In this document: piece after piece, positions 39,301 to 51,300 of the stretch
How the letters are laid out: each line of letters begins with the position of its first letter
Numbering within the stretch: position 1 is the first letter of the stretch
NCBI GenBank assembly: GCA_009617715.1
Contig: VTFK01000092.1
Coordinates: 186,001 to 250,000, forward strand
Direction: 5' to 3'
Length of the DNA stretch: 64,000 nucleotides
Source of the DNA: Plectrocnemia conspersa
Lineage: Eukaryota > Arthropoda > Insecta > Trichoptera > Polycentropodidae
Notes under the pieces: model-generated
Seen by the model: the letters and a program-made list of their open reading frames with translations, nothing else
Database searches by the model: none
What the model was told of the DNA's origin: nothing
Position numbers and translations under genes: made by a program

Positions 39301-42300
39301 TCTATTGCCGCTGCACCATTTGCTTTTTGCTTACTCAGCCATAACATGTTGTTAAGGTCAATTCAGCGTTACGAAATCATAAATAGCTTTCTGATTTTCT
39401 ATGGCAACATTCGAGATTTTTTATTGTGTAAGAGTAAAACCAATACTTTAAGAATTCATTGATATTATATTTTACATTTTAATAGATAATTATAGTATAA
39501 TAAACATAAAATTGAATAAAAGAAGCTATTCTTTGAAGTAATAAAAAACATATTTTTATCTTAAAACCATAGGAATTTTTAAGAAAAGCGTTTAGCATAA
39601 TATTTTTTATATATTGTTATAATGCAATAAAGATAATATTTTAATTTAATCTGAGTGACACATAATACAAATATTCAAAAAATCGTTTTTTTAAATAAAA
39701 TTTAAAATACATATATGTATATGAGTTGTTTCTGAATGTGGCTCTGTATTGTAGACCGATAACTCTTAGGGAGTCAGAGGTAACGATTGGGCTGAACCAA
39801 AACTTGCGATCAAAGTGGAAAGGCTGCTTTCTTCAGATAATAATATTGTCAGTATTTATTAAAATAATAAATGTAAAATTTAGACTTAGATAGTTTTTAT
39901 GTAATTAAAAACATAATATAATAATAATAGATGATGATAATTAAATAATAAGTTTTAGGCTCATGCTCATTCGTCTGTTTTGATTTGTTTTAAGCTCAAG
40001 GTATAAGTCGTTTCTGTATTAGTATCATAGTGCATGATTGATAGGAGCGTTGGAATACAATTTATTGCATTCTAAATGTAGCGTCTACTTAATAGACGGA
40101 AGTTAATAGGGGGCGGTGTCGACAATCGTCCTACGCTCGGCAACTTTGAGTTTCGAGCTTTAGAGTGCTCTAGAGTCGTGTATTATTGACCGTTGCGAGC
40201 AAAACGTTAGCTCTTGAGAATTCTTCTCTTGCACGAGCCATATAGTTTCTTAATAGGCGATAACTACGAGAAGCTAAACATATAGATAAGGCTTATCTAT
40301 TTTAGGTGTGCATTGTATATTTTTTTAATATTTATTACTGTAAATTTCGTTTGTTTAAGAGACAGCATTGGAAGTACTTGTCAAGTGATGATGATCAGAT
40401 TTTTAATAAAAAATTTAAAAAATATATTTCTGAAATTATTAAATGGTGGTGTCAATTTTTTGACAATGCTCAGCTAGCTTTAGTTGTGAGACAGATCAGT
40501 GCTACTCAAACATTTTCAATATGCGGACCAATATATATTTTTCAATATCAACTAGGGATTAGATAAAATATTTTAGCGAATAAAAACAACTTTAAATTTT
40601 AATATAAGCAATAACGCTAAAGCAAATATTGCCGTAAAGACTAAAAAACACATTTAACCCTTTAAACAGTATCGCCGTACATGTACGGCGGTCGATCTTT
40701 TGCTGTTTTGACGTACACTAGCTAGTTATATAATTACATATGTAACTTAAAATAATAATAAATTTAAATTATAATTTTTTTTTCAATTCAATTTAATGTA
40801 AATGATTTTTATAAAAAATAATACTAATAAATTAAAGAGTACCTACGATATAAATGATATAAAAAAATTTTTTTTTTATAATTTCATTAAAAATATTGAG
40901 AGTATCTGAATTAATCTATTTTTTTTTACAAAATCGTAGTATTATATAAAAAATAATGTCAAATAAATTTACGAAATGTAATAATAGAAAATTGTTAATT
41001 TTTTTTTTAAAAACATACTAATACAAAAAAGTAGTAGATTAAATCAAAGCAATAATTTACTATAAAGAAATATAAATTAATTATTAAATAAATAAACAAC
41101 ATAAATAATTACGGAAAAATACGTAATGATTTGTATATTAACAAACCAACAAATGTGTATAAATTTACTCACTACTCAAAGGGTTAAATAAGTTCAAATC
41201 TTCGGCTAAATATACTTACATTAGCACTTAATGCAAAGTGTTTTGTCTCTTTTTTTCACTTAAATTGAAAGAGTTTTGTAGCTAATATTTAACTGTAAAA
41301 ATGAAAATAGCTTTAAGCCAATAAAATGTATTGTATTTATATTATATATGTAAAATTTATTATTGAACAAAAAAATACTAATGTTATTATCAACGTTTTA
41401 ATATCGTTATAAAAATAACAAAATTATATTTTTAATGATCATGTACGAGCTTGGTTAATAAAATCTGAACTGGCCTTAAATAGACATGTCTTCTTATATG
41501 AAATAAGCAAATTAAAGATATTTTTTATCTTTATTTTATAAGTTCAGCAGTTTAAAAAACATTTCAACGGGTCATCGAGGCAGAGACGATATTTCAGCGT
41601 CAAAACTGAAATTTATCGCGCAAAAACGAAATTAATCGTGTTTATTCAACGGTAATATCGCTAGCAAATCTCCAGGAGCGAAAACAAGATTTTGACGATT
41701 GCATAACTGAGAAGCTTTTTTTTTCACCACTAACGACCTTTTAAAAGCTCGCGATAACGATCGCTTTCGCCGCGATCTCGCGTTTAATTTCGCCTTATGA
41801 AAAAAATCGGACTCTCCTCCTTGTCGGGAATAATGGAAAAAAATGGGAACGAAGGGATAAATAACGGCTGCGATTGTTGAACGGACACAATATCGGGGCT
41901 ACTCTCTCGACACAATGCCATAGTACAAAGGGCGACGATTTTAAATTTTCCCCTTCTCGCTTAATGCCCGACGAGATTACCCGCGATCTTTATACTCCAA
42001 ATTCTCTGGAATTAGAAGAAAAAACGGAGGAAAACGTGTTTTCCTTGGGCAAGATCGACGATGCTCTGCGGCATAAGGTCGACGCGAGAGGTTAATCCGG
42101 TGAGGGGGTTAGGGTAACAAAAATTGCTACCCCCGATATTACAAATTTAATAAAATTTGCAAATATCGCCGCGCCTGGTAAAAGGGCTCATTTACTCCTT
42201 TATTGGCGGTGTAAGCTTGTATTTTTTATTGTCGGCAAGGTGTGCCTTGAAATCCTGATCGCCTGTAACTGGTAAGAATACTAGAAAGTTTGCAACTTAA

Positions 42301-45300
42301 GATTTTCTTATTTACAATAAAATTCTAATAAGTTTTTTACAGTTTTTACTATTGAAGAAGTGATGGTTAATTACTTATAAGCAGTCAATTTGTTTGGAAT
42401 ATATATTTTATTTCTTAAGATTCTTATTTATTTTGTAAATATCCTTTACGTGAAATAAGAATGCATTATATATTTATTTATTGTATTTTGAAATATAATT
42501 ATTAGCCCCATTTTCGCCATTTAATCAAAACACGATAACTACTAGAATTATAAAATCGCCACAAGTAAATTTTTCAGTTTTATTTATATCATAATAAGCA
42601 ATTTGTCAAACATAAACAAAATAATTCCTCTAATCAAAACACGTGGTTAAAAAATTTGTGTAATGTCATGCTCAAACGGAAAACTATTATGTTGCAAGCT
42701 TAATGTTAAAATAATTTATTAATATAAATTACATACAATTTATTTAATTTTTTATATGAAATTAAAATCATACCGTAGAGATATATAATCAATATTTGCT
42801 CCAATGATCCTAAATATGTATGAATTAGTAGCGTTTAAATAGTACAAGTTTTTTAAGACCAAAAAAACAGTTGATCAAGAATATTTGTGGCAAATCTTAA
42901 CAACAAATTTTTGACAACTCTAAATAATTGAGTTACAAAACAATGATATTTTTTTTATATAAAAAAAAACTTTCTATGACTAAACTAATTGCGTTATTTT
43001 TATCCTTTTGACTTCGGAAAATGTTTTTAATTTTTTGAGACTCAATCTTTTATAATAAATTATAATGAACTAAGTAATAGTATTATTTTGTGATGTATTG
43101 TATTAAATTGATTAAAGCTAGGTAAATCTAATGCAATCTAAAAGAAAAAGTCTTCTGCAAAATGAGCTATGTTTAAATCTAGTAATTTACTATACTATTA
43201 CATAAATAATAAGGGACATACTGAATAAGCAAATATCTTATAATACAAATCAAGGTAATTTCAAAGATATTATCATTATTTAAGGTATGACAATGAAATG
43301 ATTTTTTGATATTTCATTTATATTTAGTATGAAGGCAACTGATTATTTCAGGAATACGTGAAATAAAATATATATCTACCTCAATGTGAATCCATTGATA
43401 TTATAAAAATAAATTGTAAAATATATAATACTACTTTATTGTCTGCCATAATAACATTTACATTTTTAATAATAATAGTAAATAATTTAATTCTTCATTA
43501 TCAGTATAAATGTTTAAATAATTTAAAATAAATAGTAGAAAATTTTTATATAAAAGTATTATAAAAAGAACGAATTTTAAAAATTATTACTGAAAATGAT
43601 TGTTCTCTATTAACTTATTATTTCATTAGGCAAAGAGCTGATTTTCAAAGAAAGAATTTTGAAGCAAATTAACAAACCTCTTTAGACAGCAATTCGTTAA
43701 TTTATTATTATTAGCAAAAAAAAATTTACGGAAAAAATATAACCATTACAAAATGTTACGTTATTATTTTTAACCAAATGGTAACCACGGAACAGTATTT
43801 GTTAAAAATAACATTTAGATTAATATAAATCTAGACACAAATATATTCAGAAAATTTTTTTTGTTTGTTTAATAATACCTCTAAATAATAATAAATATAA
43901 AAATTATTTTTGACTTATATTATTAACTATAAAAATAAGATTCACCTTGACTCAAAATTATCTAAATTATATAGTACAATTTTTATATTTATTTCTTCTA
44001 AGCAATTGTAATTAATGTTAAATGTAATTTTGCTTAATTGTTAAAAAAACCTTAATTTTTATGAAATAATTTTAAATAAGTAATCAAATACATTTTTGAT
44101 ATTCTAAAAAGTGTGAATAGTCAAAAATTTTAGCTGTACATATATTAATGTATAATGCTTTTTTATTAAAAAATTATTATGCTTTATTTTTAATAAATTA
44201 TGCTAACCACTTAAGATATTTAAATTATAAGAATTTGCTATTTTTTATAAATATAAGAGACTAATCCAATAAGTAAAATACTAATATATTCAGTATGTTT
44301 TTAACTATTTTAGTTTTTGTGCATATTTGTAGTGAACTAATTTTTTTTAAACATTAAGAACTGACTATTAAAAATACGTTAATAGAAATTACTACTTAAA
44401 AAAAAAATTCATGCCATTGTCACTAAAGATCTTTCAATATATTTTCTAGCTTTTTTCAATTATTTTTTTTTTTAAATTGTCCAAGTACTCCAAATAAAAT
44501 GTTTTTATTTTGTATGTTCCAAAAACATAAAAAATGGTATTTTAAACAGTCATAGCCATAATAGCTTAAAAGCTGTCAATAAAAAAAAAAACTTTTGTAA
44601 CTGCCGAAATTCTAGAAATGAAGTATATATTTCGTAGTTGATATTGTGCAGCTGTGGTATTTCTTGATATGGCATATATTTTTTAAATCTTTTTGAAGCG
44701 AATAAAATAATGAAAACTTTAAAGTCTGTCTGTAATAATTTATTACAGATATATTTTTTTATCAAATGAGATGTAATCTTTTTGTTCTTTAATCATTTTC
44801 ATTGCTTTTTTAATACCAATATTTATATATGTAATAACCAATATTTATTATTCAATGCTTATGATGTTAAAATATTTATTCGTTTACTATTCGATATCCA
44901 AATAGTTAAAAATAACTGAAATTTGGAATCTCTTAAAAATGCAACGGTATGCTTTGGGGCGATTTTTACAAAAAAATCAGTGCCTTTATCTTTATATTAA
45001 ACAGCTGTTTAATATTGTATTGAAATAGTAATAAAAAATAGTATTTATAACAGCCAGTGTAGTACGTGCTAATTGTACAGTAATCGAAGAGTATATATAA
45101 TAATAAAATAATAAAATAATTATGATTAGGAAAATCAATGCTTGAACTATTTTTTATTTTTACGCTAAAGTTACGATACATATTAAATTATTTGATATAC
45201 ACTGTATAAATTCTCGTAGGATATAATCCGTATTTTTTCCTTAATCTAAATATATATTAAAAATATTCCATAATTATTTTATATAATTTAAAATCTAGAT

Positions 45301-48300
45301 AAGGTCTTGCTTAGAGAAATCTATTCCCTAAGTGATTAGAGATTTTAAATTATTAATATTAACAGCGATAATTTTTGCTTATTAATTTTGAATTTTTAGT
45401 TGCAAAATTACTAGCAGTAAGTAATAAAAAGGGGTTACCGTATTTAACAACTACTAAGTAAGTAGTAAGACACCAGACTGATCCGTGACATATATTTTAC
45501 TAATTTAAAACTGTTATTATTGTTTATATTCAATGGATGTTACTATGCACATTTATTTTAATTATTTCATATTTTTTCATGAACTCTGTAATAATCCATC
45601 CAGATTGAAATTATATAGTTATTACTGATTTTGATTTTCCAAAAACAATATAAATTAAAAAATAAAAGGGTTCATATGGGACGTAAACTTAAATATTTTA
45701 GGTATTAGTCACTGAATTATAATACTGGTTTATGGAGCTGAATATGAGAAATTATTATATCTTAAGTTTTAATTTATATGGTTTTGTTATTTATTATTGT
45801 AAAATGTTTATTAAGGAACTATCGTATAAGATGAACAATTAATACCGGAGTTGCTCGGTGTATGTAGATATTAGTTTACAGAGTTGTCAAACGCCTCGGG
45901 ATACTTTGGCGAGGCTAGCTCTGTAAGTTAGCGCGAAAATTCGCGAGGGTCGTCCTGTGGGTTTCGTGGCAAGTTCGACCAAACAGACCCCGGAGCCAAA
46001 TTGCGCGAAAGTCGTTAAGATAATACATACGGCGAGTTTTCCACGAGGTGAAAATTTATATTATTCGGCTCAAGGTCGTTTTTTATCATATTTTACATTT
46101 TATATTAAATTATGTGTATTAATTTAATAAAGAGACACATAAAAAATATATAAATTATTTAATAAAAAACAATCGAAGAAAATTTTCTTAAGATACTTTA
46201 ATACTACTTTTTTTTATTTATTTACGGCTGCAAAATAGTTGAACCACCCCTTCTGCAAGTTCATGAGAGTACATCGCAAAATTTAGAGCAGAGCAATTTT
46301 AAAAGAAATTGACGCATTGACAATAAGAACAAACCCTCAAATTAGGAGTGGCATAAAACAATTTATTATTATATTCACACCAGTGCGGACCATACGTGAC
46401 AATAGTCTAAATAAACTAAAGGCATCGAAATAGTCATTAATCTCAGAACTTTGATATTCAAAAGAAACAGATCAGAAGGGTGCCGTATCTCACACTTATT
46501 TATATATTTACAGACCGTTTTTAACCTGTTAAGATGCCAGGTTCCAATTTGTTTTAACTCAAACGCAACGGTCATAAAGGTGTAGTAAGTGAATGAGATT
46601 ATCTAAATACACTCCTAGCTCATTGTAATTGGTTGTGGCAGAGATAAGTTAGTGAGCACTATCTCAGGCTAGTCAAGTGTACAAAATAGTTTAAAACTTG
46701 CTTCCGACAACACATCAATAATTTTCATATGTGCTCTCCAATTTGTACACAAAAGAGCTCATACGAAATTGAAGCCGCTGATTATAAACATATGAATTAA
46801 GAAAGCAGCCGCTTCTCTCTTCACGTCAACTGACCCCGCTCGAGGTATAGAATCCAGGGTTCAACTAGCTTTGCACCTATACATTTTTTAGAAATGAAGT
46901 TTTGCTGAACTTTATCAAAAGCCTTTTCGATATTTAATCGATTGCCTATGTCAAGAAGTTTAGCCACAAAATTAGAATAACAAGGCAGATTCATTGCTAA
47001 TCTATTCGAAACAAAAAAAATATGCTGCTTATCAATCAAATATTTTTCGATATTGAAATAATTTGGTTGTTACTATTAAAATCGACAATGGCCTTCAATT
47101 CTCAATCATAGTATGAAAGTCACTACTTTAATTTCCATAGATCGAAAAAAATACATATTTGTTTTTTTAACAAAAGCTTGAAACAAATAAAAGCGGATGT
47201 GCAAAAAACGTCCTGCATTTATTTAAGCATACTAAGGCCTACTGATTTTTTCACTTACACTTATGTAATATTTCAAACATTAGAAAAAAATACGGAAACG
47301 GGTGTGCAATAGATTTCTGTATTTATTTTAACATTCCAGCTTAAAAGAAATTTCAACTATAAATTTATTTGAAATAAATAAAAAAATATTTTAATTTAGT
47401 TACATTTAAAAATTTATTGTAAAACTGATTTTGTGCGGAAAACTATATTAGCCCACATTTATTCGGCTGTAAGAAAATGTGCGAATAATAACTATGGGGC
47501 TCCCTTGTTTATGAAAGCAATTAGTAATAGAAAGAAGGACGCCTTTCTTCCTTTTGGGTATTTTCGATTATATTACATTTATATGATTACATACTTCTAT
47601 GCTGTTTTTGATAAATGTCGTTCTATGAAAAATGATAAACTTAAGAAAAGAGTATATCAGAAATTGTTTTTAAAGGAAACATATTATCTTAAAAAAATAG
47701 TACAAGGAAAGTGAAAAAACAATAAGGGTTATCTGAAACAATTCTTAACTATCTTAATTTAAAATCTAAGCAATTTATTGCTGTCAAATAGTGTTTATTT
47801 ATTCTTAATTATTATTATATCTTTATTTTAAAACAAGACCTTCTAAGAAAATATCAAGTTGCGTATGGCAAAACATATTAAAATATGTAATAAACATTCT
47901 ACGGATCTTTAATTACAATATAATATATAATAGTGTATACATATGTACATCTAATATTCAGTATATAAATATAGACATGTTTACAATTATTATTATTATT
48001 ATTATTAACCGTATCACCCTTTCACTTTTCTCAGAACAACCATTTGCTAATAAGACCGAACTCGCATATCCCATGTTTAAAGCCGAGATTAATTACCGTA
48101 CGTGGGATCGAATTAATCACAGGCGGATTATTAATGTAATAGTTGGATCGTATATCAGATCGGGCGATAGCGGAGTATAATAATTTGAGAGATGGTTTAT
48201 GATGGCAAATTAGGTATCTACCTGAGACGATGAACATTACTCCCGACGAGAACGTGAAGATACGTCTGTGACGTGCGCAATGTCCGATGGTACAGCATAT

Positions 48301-51300
48301 GTATCCGATGAACAATATTGCAGTCGCCAGCAGCAGGAAGAACGACGATTTGATAACTGCGTCTGAAACAATAAAAAAGATTTAATATAACTATATTTTT
48401 AACTCAAATTATCACACTAGAAAATTACTGTTTAAATTCAATGAATAAGTAATGTAGATTAATATAATATAAATTTGACTATTTAATTAAGACATGAAAT
48501 ATATAGTGAATCTATTTCTTTAAAAAACGCATTTATACTTTCATATTCATGCTTCACCATATCTTTGAAGTAGCAATACTGTTAATACTTTGTAAGCTGT
48601 ATAAGTTGAGTTTTTTATTAGTGGTATTAAAATCCTAGACTTTATTATTTAGGCATAATCTCTTTATTCAATGGAATAAATACTGATTAAGGTTTTTTTC
48701 TGTTTGCATGAAATATTTTTTATTTTAATTAATATTAAGACTCCACTATATGTACTTTCAATATTGTATTATTTATCCTGCTCTTTACATAGGCTTTCTT
48801 CTTGATGATTGTTTAGTTTGAGCAATTTTTGATTATATATGTTTTCTCAATTATTTTTTTCCTGTTTCTGTCTTTAGATGTACTTAGTCTGAGTTAAAAG
48901 TTCAAGCTTTATTTTTGTTATTTATTGTTTTTTTTTTCTATTAATCCATTTTTTTAGAGCAGAGTTGCTGCTAGTCTATGTTTTTATTAGTACAGCTTTA
49001 CCTGTTGGTGCATTTATTTCAACTCACATATTTTTTTCGCTTCGTTTTTTTGTGCAATCACTAGTCTACGTTCGTCACGGTAGCATTTAGGCGCGTCCTG
49101 TGAGATACTTTCCCTTTCGCTCGCTCGCGTGCTAAGTGACGCGAGCGAGCGAAAAGGAAAGTATCTCACCGTACGCTCCTGGTACCAAATTTTGTTCTTT
49201 AAAGACTGAAGCGTACAGGTATCACTTTATGTAGTCACTTTGATAGATCTTTGATTACACTGGTATACTTCTTAGTCGAAACCTGTTTTTGACATGATTT
49301 TTAGGTGTAATACAATTTCATAATATTAAGTACCTAACCTAAGTTACTACCTCAATCTACAAAATTTTCAGTTTCTTAAAATTATTATCCATATCTAGAT
49401 TATTAGGCTAATTATTAATAGAGAAAAAGTTGACAAAAAACTTATTTGCTGATATGTTATTTTTAATTTAATAGTTAACAATCATACCAATTTTAGAAAA
49501 TTATTGAAAAAGATTTTAATTACTGTCAGAACCAACCAGTTAACTGCATATTTTTTTATACGCATGTTACAAATTAATTAAATTGTTTGTAATTAATTAT
49601 TTACACGTGTTTCTACTTGATAATTATTATTCATTAGTACACGTGTATCGTATTAAATATTTGGTATAAACATGGAGCGATTAAAATAAATAAAGGGCAT
49701 TAACCAGTCATCACAACGACACACGATCATCTACGCCTCACTTATTCCTGGCTTCCGCTACTACAGCACCTCCTTGAAGAGCTGGTGCTAAAATGGTGAC
49801 CTACCGACGTGATCTGAACACGCAACCGTCTGATACCAACACCATTCTGTATTAAGGCCGTCGCGTAGGATTTTCCCATAGCCGTGACGTCACGGTCCAA
49901 CGGTATAGAGCGCGACGGTCGGCGGCGGCCAGAACTAAACCGTCCGTTGGCGCGCGACGCGTCAGATTCACGTGCGCGTGTTTATTTACCAAAAATCGGT
50001 TAAATATCGCAGTTAACCATTGATCCGTGTCGTCGTGTGTTATTCAGTGTTATTTGGTGTATTTGCAACCATGGTTTATACGTGTTGTGTCCCAAATTGC
50101 AACGGAAACTACAAGAACGGCCCCAAAGTCAGCGTCTACAAATTTCCTCGAGATGAAGCGACTAAAAACAAATGGATCCGGGCGATTCATCGAGCACATT
50201 TTGCTCCTACTCGACATTCTAGGGTACGTATTGTTTTTACACATATAAGTGCTTGTTTATATTTTGCATGTTGATCGATACACACACCTAACCTACAATA
50301 TAATGGATCATAACATAACATAGGTATGCGAGCGCCACTTTACCGAAACGGATTTCAGACGAAATAGTGAATATTATGACGAAAGAACCGGACGTCATCT
50401 GAGCGTTCCCTTGGACAAAAAAGCATTGAAAGAATCAGCAGTTCCGACGAAGCTACCCAATTGTCCAGATTATCTATCTGCTTCGGCTTCTACTTCGACC
50501 AGAGAGAGTGCAGAAGAGAGACGCACGCGTATCGACAATTCCAATATAGAAGCTGCAATTGCCAACAGCTATCGTTCCAAAGCTAAATATGATAGTAATA
50601 GAGTATTTTCCAATTTTAATCAATTTATTGTTTGTCTAGATAGCCATAATGTCGACGAGGAGTGGACCATAGTCAAGAAAAACGGCCTGGTAAAATTTAT
50701 TTTAATAGAAGACGTTCCAGCCCCCGTCATTACGCTCTCTGCCGTATTTAGCCAAGACTTAAAATTAACATTATATAAAAACAAAACCCAACTAACTCGC
50801 TTAAATAATAAACAAATCCCATTAGCGTTTCAAAATATTAATGATGTAATTGAAACATTAAATACTTTTAAATCTTCTCACCAAAATGTAAACGAGAGTT
50901 CCGTCGATGACAATATTCAATTGATCCTCGATACGTTAGCATCGACTCGTACATTAATAGATGAAGATAAGAGGAAATATATCGATTTTTTAAGTGAGCA
51001 AGTAAAACTTTTCAATTGTAAAAAAAATCGTTATAGATATTCACCTGATTTTGTAATATTTTGTAGCATTTTGTTCTCAATATCTCCCCACGCATATAGA
51101 TACATCAGAAGCTTTGATTATATGATTTTACCTCATCCGACTACAGTTCATAAAATTTGCTTAAAATATAATACCGATCCTCAGATTGAACAAAATGAGG
51201 CAAATTTTTTAACTTATATTAAACAAAAGTTTCATTTTTTAAAATATAGTGATAAAGTTGTTAGTTTAATGATTGACGAAATTTATATTAAGCCATATTT

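Larger units (their letters stand above)
24914..48221 (-). other. Stg1: 23.3-kb intron of the stargazin-like gene
   Basis: Bounded by donor GTAGAT (minus, 48221) and acceptor TTTGTTACAG. It contains the (TA)n tract, repeat families A (40.1), B (32.1, 46.8), C (45.5) and D (30.5), the piggyBac-like MITE, and GC-richer blocks at about 26.6-27.1, 33.6-34.0, 36.0-36.15, 36.5-36.9, 41.6-42.2 and 45.8-46.1 kb. No nested gene was recognised. Confidence 0.75.

Noticed and set aside
40306..40566. 86-codon plus-strand frame
   Set aside because: Its first third lies in dispersed repeat family A; no similarity in the remainder.
41874..42095. 73-codon frame in a GC-richer intronic block
   Set aside because: No ATG, no family resemblance; more likely a non-coding island.
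47433..47714. 93-codon plus-strand frame
   Set aside because: Lys/Tyr-rich as expected from AT-rich DNA, no start context or homology.
50020..50274. Longer reading of the THAP frame starting at 50020 and running past 50223
   Set aside because: The upstream part lacks an ATG until 50071, and the finger is completed only by splicing at 50223/50324.
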